Below are positions 1 to 7,294 of a stretch of 33,454 bases of DNA, piece by piece. Origin of the DNA: Methyloversatilis sp. (GTDB lineage: Bacteria > Pseudomonadota > Gammaproteobacteria > Burkholderiales > Rhodocyclaceae); assembly GCF_030696805.1 (NCBI RefSeq), contig NZ_JAUYRO010000005.1:1-33454 (forward strand), read 5' to 3'. Positions within the stretch are counted from its first letter, which is position 1; every line of letters begins with the position of its first letter. The position numbers and the translations under genes were made by a program. The notes below the pieces were generated by a model. It had not been told where the DNA came from, did no database searches, and worked only from the letters and a program-made list of their open reading frames with translations.

Positions 1-229
1 CAAGGGCTCGCTGCCCACCTCCGTCCCGACCGACCCGCTGATCTACCGCTTCTACGAACTGATCAACGTGTACGGCACCACCTTCAAAGCCCTCATCCAC
101 GAAGAATTCGGCGACGGCATCATGAGCGCCATCGACTTCAAGATGGATCTGGCGCGCGAAGCGAATCCGGCGGGGGATCGGGTGAGCATTACGATGAGTG
201 GGAAGTTCCTGCCGTACAAGACGTATTGA
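1..229 (+). CDS. cynS: Cyanate hydratase (cyanase), 3' end only
   Basis: This is the C-terminal 76 codons of cyanase, the cytoplasmic enzyme that converts cyanate and bicarbonate to ammonia and CO2 via carbamate. The reading frame enters at base 2; the start lies outside the window. The motif YRFYE holds the Arg and Glu that correspond to Arg96 and Glu99 of E. coli CynS. The Ser in GIMSAIDF lies exactly 26 residues after that Arg, as Ser122 does in E. coli, so all three catalytic residues are present. The protein ends with a GKFLP-type tail typical of the family. A strong terminator follows 53 bp later, so the transcript ends here and the kinase downstream is a separate unit. Identification is from recalled family motifs and is secure. 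Confidence 0.96.
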   Translation, partial: KGSLPTSVPTDPLIYRFYELINVYGTTFKALIHEEFGDGIMSAIDFKMDLAREANPAGDRVSITMSGKFLPYKTY

Positions 230-281
230 AGCTGCTGATGCGAAGTGCTTGACCGGCGCAGGAGGCGCTGGTCATATGGAG

Positions 282-314
282 GCCGCATGATCCCAGTAGG
301 GCATGCGGCTTTTT
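282..314 (+). terminator. Rho-independent terminator after cynS
   Basis: A perfect 8-bp stem (GCCGCATG at 282-289, CATGCGGC at 302-309) encloses a 12-nt loop and is followed immediately by five T residues (310-314). It is placed to end the cyanase transcript. Confidence 0.9.
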
Positions 315-369
315 GCATTGCTTATATCTGCAAGACGCCCAGAAAACAAAGCTCGGATAGTGAAAACGA

Positions 370-394
370 GGTCTATCCCTGAGGTTTCCCCGCA
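370..394. repeat. Left end of the IS: 9-bp target duplication plus terminal inverted repeat
   Basis: GGTCTATCC (370-378) is one copy of the target-site duplication. CTGAGGTTTCCCCGCA (379-394) is the left terminal inverted repeat; it is perfectly complementary to bases 1709-1724. The CTGA start resembles the ends of IS10-like members of the IS4 family. Confidence 0.9.
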
Positions 395-1724
395 TATTCA
401 TCGTGGTGCGAGCGCGGCGCGCGCCTGTTGATTCAGCAGGTCAAGCGCACACCATGGTCGCAGCCTCTTCAGATACTCGGGCGCGATATCGAGAATCCTA
501 CGCCCGAGGGTGAGCACAGAGACTTCAGCGTAGCGCCGATTTTGTGTCGCGCTCAAGAACAGTTCCAGTTGCGCCGCACGCGCCGATTCGCCGATCAAGC
601 GCTGCACGAACATCGCCAGATGCGCGATCAACAGCAGCATCTGCAGGCGCGCAGCACTGCGCGAGCGCGCCACCTCCAGCCCCATGCCCACGCGCAGATT
701 CTTCGTGTCGCGGAACGACTGTTCGATGCGCATGCGCTGGGCGTAGAGCGCAACGATGGCCGAAGCCCTCAGGTGCTGAAGTCCTGCGCTCGAAGCGAGC
801 AACCAGGGCTCGCGGCCGCTGCGCGCACTCTTTGCACTGCTGCGCCCGACACGTCGTTTGCCGTGCATGTTTAGCCGATGCCGGCCCTTGCCCGGGCGAG
901 CGGCGAGCGTGATGCGCACGCTGACCGGATTGCTACGGGCGTAGGTCCCCGTGCCCAGATCCGCCGCCTCAAGCTTTGCTCGTGCAAACAGATCGCGTGC
1001 CGCGATCCAGGCGCCCTGGGCCTGCAGACGCAATAGATTGCGTCCGCGTATCCGCCCGACAAATTCCCAGCCGTGGGCCACGACGAGCTTGAACCACGGC
1101 GCGTGGAAGCCGGCATCAGTCATCACGATCAGCTTGCAGCCGGCCGGCACGATCAGTGCGAGCTTTTGCATAAAGGCGCGATGAACCGAAGGATGTCCAT
1201 ACCGCGCCTGCGGATGAATTTCTTCGTACAGGGTGATCGAACGCCCTTCGACCACCGCGCTTGCTCGCAGCAGATGCCATCGCTGATCCTGAGTGGCATC
1301 GGACCAATCGACCACAACGAGCAGTTGTTGCAGGCCTTCGAGCCACTGTGCGGCAACGCTGCGATAAAGCTGATCGCGACCATGATGAAACGCCGAATTG
1401 CCCAGCAGACGGTCGACGCTCTTGAAGCGGTGCTTGAACGCGGCGCGTCCGCCCAGGTGAAGCGCAATGGCTGAAAGGCTGCTGGCATTCGCTCCGAGCA
1501 AACCGGTGACCACGCGCAGCAGCGCGGCTTGACGACGCTTGTGCAAACACTTCAGACACGGGCCGACAACCCGCGCTACGATTTCGCTCGCATGCATGGC
1601 ACGCCTCGTTGTTTGTCTCGACAACGAAGAACGTGGCACCAAAGTGCCATGCATGCTCTTTTTTTGCCTGAAGACTACTGCGCAACATATTGAAAAACAA
1701 TGGGTGTTTGCGGGGAAACCTCAG
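379..1724. mobile_element. Complete IS4-family insertion sequence (1346 bp)
   Basis: The element is bounded by 16-bp perfect terminal inverted repeats (379-394 and 1709-1724) and flanked by identical 9-bp direct repeats GGTCTATCC (370-378, 1725-1733). It contains one transposase gene, on the minus strand, with an intact open frame. A 9-bp duplication is usual for the IS10/IS50-like part of the IS4 family. Perfect repeats and duplication suggest a recent insertion. It lies between the cynS terminator and the kinase gene, 30 bp before the kinase start codon, so it has separated that gene from its original upstream region. Confidence 0.95.
398..1597 (-). CDS. IS4-family DDE transposase
   Basis: This 399-residue DDE transposase moves the surrounding IS by cut-and-paste. 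The catalytic aspartates are visible in VVVDWSD (D97 from the chosen start) and MTDAGF (D161). The glutamate is E292 within YAQRMRIEQSFRDTK, which fits the IS4 signature Y-(2)-R-(3)-E-(6)-K. I chose the ATG at 1597 because a GAGG ribosome-binding site sits 6 nt upstream; an upstream in-frame ATG at 1654 would add 19 residues but lacks such a site. The frame is intact with no stop or frameshift, so the enzyme may be functional. The gene is antiparallel to the kinase, so its transcript runs away from it. Confidence 0.94.
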   Translation of the reverse strand: MHASEIVARVVGPCLKCLHKRRQAALLRVVTGLLGANASSLSAIALHLGGRAAFKHRFKSVDRLLGNSAFHHGRDQLYRSVAAQWLEGLQQLLVVVDWSDATQDQRWHLLRASAVVEGRSITLYEEIHPQARYGHPSVHRAFMQKLALIVPAGCKLIVMTDAGFHAPWFKLVVAHGWEFVGRIRGRNLLRLQAQGAWIAARDLFARAKLEAADLGTGTYARSNPVSVRITLAARPGKGRHRLNMHGKRRVGRSSAKSARSGREPWLLASSAGLQHLRASAIVALYAQRMRIEQSFRDTKNLRVGMGLEVARSRSAARLQMLLLIAHLAMFVQRLIGESARAAQLELFLSATQNRRYAEVSVLTLGRRILDIAPEYLKRLRPWCALDLLNQQARAALAPR

Positions 1725-1733
1725 GGTCTATCC
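1709..1733. repeat. Right end of the IS: terminal inverted repeat plus 9-bp target duplication
   Basis: TGCGGGGAAACCTCAG (1709-1724) is the exact reverse complement of the left inverted repeat. GGTCTATCC (1725-1733) repeats the sequence at 370-378. Confidence 0.9.
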
Positions 1734-1754
1734 GCTATTTCACGGGAGACAGGG

Positions 1755-3128
1755 ATGACAGGGGCACCGGTCTTGATCGACGGCAAGTATCAAGTTCATG
1801 GTCTTTGCAGCAACGCGGGTGGAATGGGAACGCTGTACTACGTTACTTGCGTAGGCACGGAAGCTCCGACCATGGTGCTCAAAGTTTGCAAGCTCGCCGA
1901 TCCAGAGATGTTGGCGCGATTTCGCCGTGAAGTCCGAGTCATGCAAGAGTTCGCCGGCAATAGCTATGTTGTTCCGATACTTGACGCGAACTTGGACCAT
2001 GAACCGCCATATTTCGTCATGCCGCACTACGAGCATGGTGATCTCGCCCGTCACATAGCTGAGATCCATAGCGACATGCTGCAGTTGGAGCAAATCTTCA
2101 ATAGGATAATTGACTGCGTCGCCCAACTGCATGATAAGAGGGTGCTTCACCGGGACATCAAGCCCCAGAACTTCTTGATCGGTAAAGACGGGATAGTGGT
2201 TTCCGATTTCGGTCTGTGCACGGAGCAGGAGTCGATGACGGCCTTTACCCGTAGCTCTCAATGGGCAGGAACCCTTGGCTACATGCCCCCAGAATTCACA
2301 CTTGGTGGGTTTAGGGACGTCGACGCCACCGCCGATATTTTTATGCTCGGAAAGACGTTTTATGCAATCACTTCCTGTCGCGACCCCATGTACTTGGTTG
2401 CTGATGGCGTACCACCTCAACTCTTTCCGATCTTCGAACGCTGCTGCGCAATTAATAAGCTGAGCCGTTACCAATCGCTGGCGTCGCTCAAACAAAGCCT
2501 AACCGCTGCCTTTGACGTCTTGCTCGGGCGCGCTGTTGGCCCGGGTAAGGTCTATGGGCTACTTCGCTCGATATCCGACCGGCTACGCGCCTCGCAGCAA
2601 TACGCGCCAGAGGAGGTCGCGAGATTCGTCGAGGAGCTTGGGCTGCTCGGCGCAGACGACCAGCACAAAGTGTGCATGGAGTTGCCTGCAGAAGCGTTCC
2701 ATGTCCTCTCGCAACATCTTGTCAAGGAACACCTGAGCCCTTTTATAGCAGTTTATCGCGGCATGGCAGAGAAAGCGACGTACTCATGGAGCTTTGCCGA
2801 AACGATTGCTGACCACATGAAAGTAATATTTAACGCCTCGGATGCATCGGCAACGGACAAAGCGGAAGCACTGCGCGTCGCGATCATCGCTGCAATCCGC
2901 CAGAACAGGTTTGCCGCAATGGACACCTGCAAGTCGATGATAACTTCTGTTGAAGAGGAGGAACTTGGTCAGCGAGTGCACGACGTTCTGATTGAGAATG
3001 ACAGCCCATTCATACAATACATCGATCCCTCGGAATGCAAAGCCGGCGCAGTCAGAGCGGCAGTAGTCGCACTCAAGACTGCGGCGGAAGCGAGAGTAGC
3101 GAAGGACGACGGATTTATTACACTTTAA
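1755..3128 (+). CDS. Hanks-type Ser/Thr protein kinase with unrecognised C-terminal region
   Basis: This 457-residue cytoplasmic protein has an N-terminal eukaryotic-type kinase fold. Visible motifs are the glycine loop (SNAGGMG, 19-25), VLK with the ATP-binding Lys43, a Glu at 59 for the helix-C salt bridge, the catalytic loop HRDIKPQN (132-139), the metal-binding DFG (151-153), a PPE at 178-180 and the structural Asp194. All key catalytic residues are present, so it is probably active. Residues after about 290 are helical-looking with no family I know and no membrane segment, unlike PASTA kinases. The ATG at 1755 has GGGAG 6 nt upstream; the open frame extends further 5', but that part is IS sequence. 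The stop is followed within 10 bp by a copy of the GGGGAC motif. Base composition is less GC-rich than the surroundings, which suggests transfer. Such kinases occur in some phage-defence systems; that role here is inference. Confidence 0.88.
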   Translation: MTGAPVLIDGKYQVHGLCSNAGGMGTLYYVTCVGTEAPTMVLKVCKLADPEMLARFRREVRVMQEFAGNSYVVPILDANLDHEPPYFVMPHYEHGDLARHIAEIHSDMLQLEQIFNRIIDCVAQLHDKRVLHRDIKPQNFLIGKDGIVVSDFGLCTEQESMTAFTRSSQWAGTLGYMPPEFTLGGFRDVDATADIFMLGKTFYAITSCRDPMYLVADGVPPQLFPIFERCCAINKLSRYQSLASLKQSLTAAFDVLLGRAVGPGKVYGLLRSISDRLRASQQYAPEEVARFVEELGLLGADDQHKVCMELPAEAFHVLSQHLVKEHLSPFIAVYRGMAEKATYSWSFAETIADHMKVIFNASDASATDKAEALRVAIIAAIRQNRFAAMDTCKSMITSVEEEELGQRVHDVLIENDSPFIQYIDPSECKAGAVRAAVVALKTAAEARVAKDDGFITL

Positions 3129-3136
3129 GCGCAATA

Positions 3137-3158
3137 GAACAATAGGGGACGTAGCAAC
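3137..3158 (+). repeat. Junction motif copy 1 (AATAGGGGACGTAGCAAC)
   Basis: This is the first of four same-strand copies of a motif of the form GAACAATAGGGGAC-N-AGCAAC (others at 6067, 6587 and 7783). It begins 8 bp after the kinase stop codon and marks the left edge of the AT-rich A-B-C cassette. Confidence 0.75.
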
Positions 3159-3172
3159 GTATACTTGAATAA

Positions 3173-3178
3173 TATAAT
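3173..3178 (+). promoter_or_regulatory. Candidate -10 element for the A-B-C unit
   Basis: A perfect TATAAT lies 78 bp before the chosen start of gene A in an AT-rich stretch. No good -35 hexamer is seen at normal spacing (3150-3155 reads CGTAGC, inside motif copy 1). It would therefore depend on an activator, or it may be chance in AT-rich DNA. Confidence 0.35.
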
Positions 3179-3255
3179 CGAATTTTGCGTACACGCGGTG
3201 GTTACCTGCACGCCATCAATGATTGCAAACAACTTGCTATTACAGGGGGTCGTCC

Positions 3256-4341
3256 TTGGCAGGAGAAACAAGTGCTATTGCAAAAATGGCCATTTACGTA
3301 TCGGACGAAATATTAACTTGGTTTAGATGGGAACGATTCTCACTAGCGGACCAAAACTTCGATTGCGTAAAAACCGACAAACACGCACCTCAAAAGTCAA
3401 CGCACACGCATCCTGTGGACGTCGTCTTCTTTTATACAGACCCATACGAGAACACGATCGTATATTTAAATACCGACCTCAAGAGTTATGCCCAGGGGTC
3501 AATCGACGCGACTCGAATCTTTAGCTCACTCAAGTCACTCTCGCAGACAATAGAGTGCGCGAGAGTGTCGGAAGAATGGCAAGACCGTTATCATCAGTTT
3601 GGCGATCTACCGTATGAAATACGAGCGATGCTATTCGTTTACAATCATGACGCTGAGTTTGATAAAAATTTCCTTGATGTATTGACTGCACCTGTGAAGC
3701 GCCGTGGGACCAAAACAGAATCCCCACTTAAACTCGAAACGCTTCCAATTGCTGATGGACAAGTAATACACATCATAGAGCCAAGAACAATAAGCTACTT
3801 AACAACTGTTGTCGCTGACGCCCAAAAGCTTCATGCACAAGGAAGTTTCCCTGAGAAAAACTATGAATTTCTCTATCCCGATTTAAAGTTACACAAAGCT
3901 CACGGTCTTCCATACAACCGCCCAGCAACGATCGAACTGCTTACAGGCCCATATCTGATAATTCGACACGACAAGGTCGTCAAACTCAACGAATCCACTG
4001 GCAAAACTGAGGAGAGACACCCCGAAGGCTATGTTGTCTATTACAACAGACCAGGGGGTACAACAGAAGAATTTACATATCTTCTAGATATTCTATCTGG
4101 GTACCAGATTCTTGACAGCGATAACAAAATAAGAATAAGAGTTGCGCACGAGAAACCAGAAGGAGATCCGCGAAGTAACTTCAATAGAGCGGTAAATCTC
4201 TACGCTCACGAGTGGGGTTTTGACACACACAAAACGAATCGACTCAAAAATATCGAATTAGAAATTATTGAAAAATACAGATATTCTTTTTCCAGAACAG
4301 TTATTGGATGGGACGAAAATGATAGGCGGAAAAATACTTAG
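3256..4341 (+). CDS. Gene A: putative PD-(D/E)XK-type nuclease
   Basis: This 361-residue protein is the first gene of an AT-rich three-gene unit. I chose the TTG at 3256 because AGGGGG lies 6 nt upstream; TTG 3223 and ATG 3286 are in-frame alternatives. Near the N terminus an acidic helix (Glu4, Glu18) is followed by HPVDVVFFY (Asp55) and a strand ending in NTDLKSY (Asp74, Lys76). Helix-Glu, then Asp, then D-x-K is the order of a PD-(D/E)XK restriction-like nuclease active site. The remaining 280 residues match nothing I can name. I have a weak impression of similarity to the nuclease subunit of the two-gene GAPS4 anti-phage system, which I cannot confirm. Codon use is far more AT-rich than in the flanking genes. 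The end overlaps gene B by 23 bp. Nuclease call: moderate confidence, inferred from motif order. Confidence 0.6.
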   Translation: MAGETSAIAKMAIYVSDEILTWFRWERFSLADQNFDCVKTDKHAPQKSTHTHPVDVVFFYTDPYENTIVYLNTDLKSYAQGSIDATRIFSSLKSLSQTIECARVSEEWQDRYHQFGDLPYEIRAMLFVYNHDAEFDKNFLDVLTAPVKRRGTKTESPLKLETLPIADGQVIHIIEPRTISYLTTVVADAQKLHAQGSFPEKNYEFLYPDLKLHKAHGLPYNRPATIELLTGPYLIIRHDKVVKLNESTGKTEERHPEGYVVYYNRPGGTTEEFTYLLDILSGYQILDSDNKIRIRVAHEKPEGDPRSNFNRAVNLYAHEWGFDTHKTNRLKNIELEIIEKYRYSFSRTVIGWDENDRRKNT

Positions 4342-5404
4342 CGCGAGCGACAAAGCCGTATTTGACGCTCTAAGCCAGAAAAACGTCACAAACCTTGAAC
4401 TTCGGGAACTCTTTCTATCCAGAGGAATTTTGGTATCAAAAGACACAAGCAGAAAACAATTAGCGCTACATTTCTCTAGACTTCCCCACGATTATTTTGA
4501 CTATCAAAAACTCGCAAGTATCTTTAGCAGTCCAAACCAGCGAGAAAAGATGACTAGCACAAGAGTCAAGACCGAAATACCGATGAGCACCTTTGAATCG
4601 AGCGCGCACGAACTGAAAGCTGATCTTGAGAAATCCGGAGCGGCCATAAGAGTTTTCTCCGCGAAGGGCTCACGGTTAGACATTGAAGTAAAGTATCAGA
4701 AGTTGAATTTCAATAAAAGCGAATTTCGACAAGTTGTAAATCGTGTAGCAACTATCTCAATCCAAAAGGATGGCGAAGAATTCACCATCCACTCTCCGCA
4801 CAATGATGATGCCCGAGAGTGGATTCAAAAACTAATAAGAATCGTTAGTGAAAAAAGCGGAGAAAACCTTAGCCTTGACGACATCAGACTCCCTCCGGGT
4901 TTCGTCGCTAAGGAAAAAAGCGACTTCTTTAACCGCTTAATAAAGAGCATGCCGGGATATAGAGTCCATGACGTATCCGATGTGTACATTGCCAACCCAC
5001 GTATAGAAGCAGAAGAAGACGATAACGACACAATTGTAGAGGTGCACATCACAAAAGCGTCTTTAAAAGGTCAAGGAGTTCTTCTTTCAGACGAACTGAA
5101 GACGTTAGAAAAAAAAGGGTTTTATATAAGCAAGATGATTTGGGCCTCACGAACCATTGAAACCGATTCAGACTTATACGAATTCGAAGCCCAGTTTTCT
5201 TCACCAGAGGACTGCTCTGGATTTACATATTTACCACGGGGGTTTTACAAACACCAAGACAGCGGTTCCTTTGGCACCAGTAGAAACAATTTTACGACGA
5301 ACGAAGAACAACGACTTGGGCGTCTAATCGAGAAAACAGCGAGAGAAACTCTATATGCGATGATCGGAGAACAAAATGCACAGATCGAAGTGGCTATGCC
5401 TTAG
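4319..5404 (+). CDS. Gene B: unknown protein of the AT-rich unit
   Basis: This 361-residue soluble protein has no recognised family and no signal peptide or membrane segment. The ATG at 4319 (GGATGGG about 5 nt upstream) overlaps the end of gene A by 23 bp; an in-frame TTG at 4268 would add 17 residues but lacks a ribosome-binding site. The first 80 residues form a compact helical region (motifs LRELFLSRGI and HFSRLPHDYFDYQ) that could be a DNA- or protein-binding head. The middle is a lysine-rich alpha/beta region, followed by a strongly acidic run (EAEEDDND) near residue 240. The overlap with both neighbours points to translational coupling and a shared complex with A and C. If A is a GAPS4-like nuclease, B would be the natural partner; that is a guess. 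Confidence 0.65.
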   Translation: MIGGKILSASDKAVFDALSQKNVTNLELRELFLSRGILVSKDTSRKQLALHFSRLPHDYFDYQKLASIFSSPNQREKMTSTRVKTEIPMSTFESSAHELKADLEKSGAAIRVFSAKGSRLDIEVKYQKLNFNKSEFRQVVNRVATISIQKDGEEFTIHSPHNDDAREWIQKLIRIVSEKSGENLSLDDIRLPPGFVAKEKSDFFNRLIKSMPGYRVHDVSDVYIANPRIEAEEDDNDTIVEVHITKASLKGQGVLLSDELKTLEKKGFYISKMIWASRTIETDSDLYEFEAQFSSPEDCSGFTYLPRGFYKHQDSGSFGTSRNNFTTNEEQRLGRLIEKTARETLYAMIGEQNAQIEVAMP

Positions 5405-6062
5405 TACAAGCTGTAACCACAAGTCGGTCACAGAACAAATTCGATCGAATAGATATAACACTGAAGAAAACAGAGGGTTTGACATTTCATTTCGTGACTC
5501 TCTAAAAATTGGCGCGACATTCATTGAAAAAACAATAGAAAGAGAGATTGTAATCGACCCTTTCGGCGAAAGCACATCGATAGAGACAACAAGATACCTT
5601 TCTACCAGCTTTCACCTTCACCTTCTTGAAAGCAAGCAGGACACTCGATATGCACTTGAGATACTGAGCCCACGAAAGTCAATTCGTAGCTTAATATTTA
5701 CCCTATCCGATGTTCTACGAGGTGCTGTAGTAGACGAGATAAAAATCCCTCTAATCGCCGCATTTAATAAGATTAAGAAATCGTCACCTGACGCACGGAT
5801 AAGAAGGATAAAGGCGTCAAGCATAAAGATCAGCGAGAAATCAATCGCATCAATCGACATCACTTCGATAGAAGAGGCTGACAATGATTTTTTTCGTGCA
5901 TTTGGAGAATCTGATTCAATCATCGAAAGAATTTGGGTCACCGCGCCTTTTGACACCTACCCTCATCAGTTTGAGCTAAGCCGAAGCGGCAACTCCACGG
6001 TGGACGATTTTTACAAAGAAAAAGCATCAGATTTTATCCTCTCTCTCTTAAAAGATGCTTAG
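5376..6062 (+). CDS. Gene C: unknown protein of the AT-rich unit
   Basis: This 228-residue protein overlaps the end of gene B by 29 bp. The ATG at 5376 has GGAG 6 nt upstream. It has no membrane segment, signal peptide or recognisable catalytic motif. The sequence alternates short beta-rich stretches (such as SFHLHLLES) with basic helices (IRRIKASSIKIS), giving the look of a small alpha/beta accessory subunit. Composition is as AT-rich as A and B. Its stop codon is followed 4 bp later by motif copy 2, so it is the last gene of the cassette. No function can be assigned from the sequence; membership in the unit rests on overlap, strand and composition. Confidence 0.65.
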   Translation: MHRSKWLCLSTSCNHKSVTEQIRSNRYNTEENRGFDISFRDSLKIGATFIEKTIEREIVIDPFGESTSIETTRYLSTSFHLHLLESKQDTRYALEILSPRKSIRSLIFTLSDVLRGAVVDEIKIPLIAAFNKIKKSSPDARIRRIKASSIKISEKSIASIDITSIEEADNDFFRAFGESDSIIERIWVTAPFDTYPHQFELSRSGNSTVDDFYKEKASDFILSLLKDA

Positions 6063-6066
6063 AGCC

Positions 6067-6095
6067 GAACAATAAGGGACGCAGCAACATTTCCC
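6067..6095 (+). repeat. Junction motif copy 2 (AATAAGGGACGCAGCAAC)
   Basis: This direct repeat of the 3137 copy extends rightward into CATTTCCC. It starts 4 bp after the stop of gene C and marks the right edge of the AT-rich cassette; sequence beyond it returns at once to GC-rich DNA. Confidence 0.75.
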
Positions 6096-6255
6096 GTGAT
6101 CCTCGCGGGCGCTGCCCGAAAGCTTTCCCACGCGCAGGCACCAGGAGCGTCAGGCAGGCATCCAGACATCCAGCTGGTTGCACAAGCGCTCTCGATTAAC
6201 TATTCCGTCGCAGCCCGGTTTGTGCTTATTGCATCCACATGCACCGGACACTGCG

Positions 6256-6585
6256 ATGCCCCGCCGCGCCCGTCTTTCTCTTCCCGGCGTACCGCTGCAT
6301 CTCGTTCAGCGCGGAGACAACCGCCAGGCCTGCTTTTTCGCACCTGACGACTGCCAGCACTACCTCGACTGGCTGGAAGATCATTAGTGCAGGCAGGGCT
6401 GTCGCGTGCACGCCTATGTACTGATGACCAATCCTGTCCATCTGCTCGTGAGCGCCGACGATCCGGGCGCGCCGAGCCGCGTCAAGAAGGCGCTCGGCCA
6501 GCGCTATGTGCAGTACATCAACAGGACTTACCGGCGCAGCGGCGGTCTGTGGGAAGGCCGTTTCCGTTCCTGTCTGGTTCAGCAG
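6256..6585 (+). pseudogene. REP-associated tyrosine transposase (RAYT, Y1/HUH family), dead
   Basis: The translation begins MPRRARLSLPGVPLHLVQRG, the hallmark start of RAYT proteins, which process REP hairpins through a HUH/tyrosine active site. An in-frame TAG at 6385-6387 interrupts it. The frame then continues with HAYVLMTNPVHLLVS and LWEGRF. The family normally reads NHVHLL there, so the first His of the HUH pair is replaced by Pro. The catalytic-tyrosine region (YVQYINRTY) remains. The C-terminal third is missing: coding stops at motif copy 3 (6587), where the family would continue into an ELNPVRA-type segment. Nonsense mutation, lost catalytic His and truncation make it inactive. Confidence 0.88.
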
Positions 6586-6586
6586 A

Positions 6587-6620
6587 AAACAATAGGGGAC
6601 CCAGCAACATTCCCCCGGAT
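6587..6620 (+). repeat. Junction motif copy 3 (AATAGGGGACCCAGCAAC)
   Basis: This third copy extends through CATTCCCCCGGAT and is the exact point where the RAYT pseudogene stops and the vapC remnant region begins. The extension is shared with copy 4. Confidence 0.75.
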
Positions 6621-6649
6621 GTCTCTGCTCGCCTCCAAAACGGCCCGGT

Positions 6650-6933
6650 TCAGCTCATTGCCGAAGTCAGCCCGAGATGTTCGACGAAAGGGTCGAAGTC
6701 GCGGTCGCTGTATCGCAGCGCGTAATCCGATTCGATGCAGTGGGTGGCGATCAGCGCGTCTATTGTCTTGCGGATCGTGATGCCACGCTCGCGCGGCGCG
6801 CAGCAGGTACGCTCTGCCTGCATTGCAATTGCTGACCGCCGATGTCGACAGTGTTCAGCCCTGTCAGCAGCTTCCGCGCCTGATCGAAATCCCGCTGACT
6901 GCCGAAGCCCTGCAGCATTGCGGTCAGGATGAG
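6650..6933 (-). pseudogene. vapC-type PIN toxin remnant, copy 1
   Basis: This is the C-terminal part of a PIN-domain ribonuclease toxin. It reads LILTAMLQGFGSQRDF in one frame, then shifts frame near 6830 (one base fewer than the paralogue) to ERGITIRKTIDALIATH and YSDRDFDPFVEHLGL. The N-terminal 40 or so residues, with the first catalytic Asp, are missing. The PIN glutamate in LILTEVLQ of copy 2 is Ala here. It is closely similar to copy 2 (7855-8130) and the two flank the intact vapBC pair. The truncated end abuts a GGGCACAGACCC motif at 6934-6955. Confidence 0.85.
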
Positions 6934-6955
6934 GAATAGGGCACAGACCCTGGGG
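6934..6955 (+). repeat. GGGCACAGACCC-type junction motif
   Basis: GAATAGGGCACAGACCCTGG begins at the base after the truncated end of the vapC remnant. It resembles the widespread GGGGACAGACC-type sequence found near RAYT genes (recalled, not searched). Confidence 0.5.
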
Positions 6956-7030
6956 TATCCCCCCTCGGACTTGCCGAACCCGGTAACGCTCCTTAACATA
7001 CACACTCATACGTACATACACGAGGTGTCC

Positions 7031-7294
7031 ATGGAAACACTGACCACACGGGTATTCAACAACGGCAACAGCCAGGCGGTGCGTATTCCGGCCGAGTTCC
7101 GGCTGGACACCGATCAGGTCAGCATTTCGCGCAATGAAGCGGGCGACCTGATCATTCACCCGCTCGGAGCAAGGCGCGGCACTGCACTGATGCAGGCCTT
7201 GCAGGCCCTGGGCGAGGTGGATGCAGCGTTTGTCGCGGCGCTTGAAGCGGATCGTGAGTCGCCCCTGCCGGTACAGGAACGCGAAGACCTGTGA
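7031..7294 (+). CDS. vapB: VapB antitoxin (AbrB-like)
   Basis: This 87-residue antitoxin should neutralise the adjacent VapC and repress their shared promoter. Residues 4-45 form an AbrB/SpoVT swapped-hairpin DNA-binding domain (RVFNNGNSQAVRIP is the family signature). The C-terminal tail from about 50 would thread into the toxin. ATG 7031 is preceded by GAGGTG 3-9 nt upstream. The stop overlaps the VapC start in GTGA, typical translational coupling. The C-terminal tail ([20 protein letters not shown]) is repeated almost exactly in a chimeric remnant at 10377-10655. Confidence 0.92.
   Translation: METLTTRVFNNGNSQAVRIPAEFRLDTDQVSISRNEAGDLIIHPLGARRGTALMQALQALGEVDAAFVAALEADRESPLPVQEREDL

Noticed and set aside
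1681-1754. An outward promoter from the right end of the IS driving the kinase
   Set aside because: A TTGAAA occurs at 1690-1695, but no -10-like hexamer is found at the expected distance, so no call is made.
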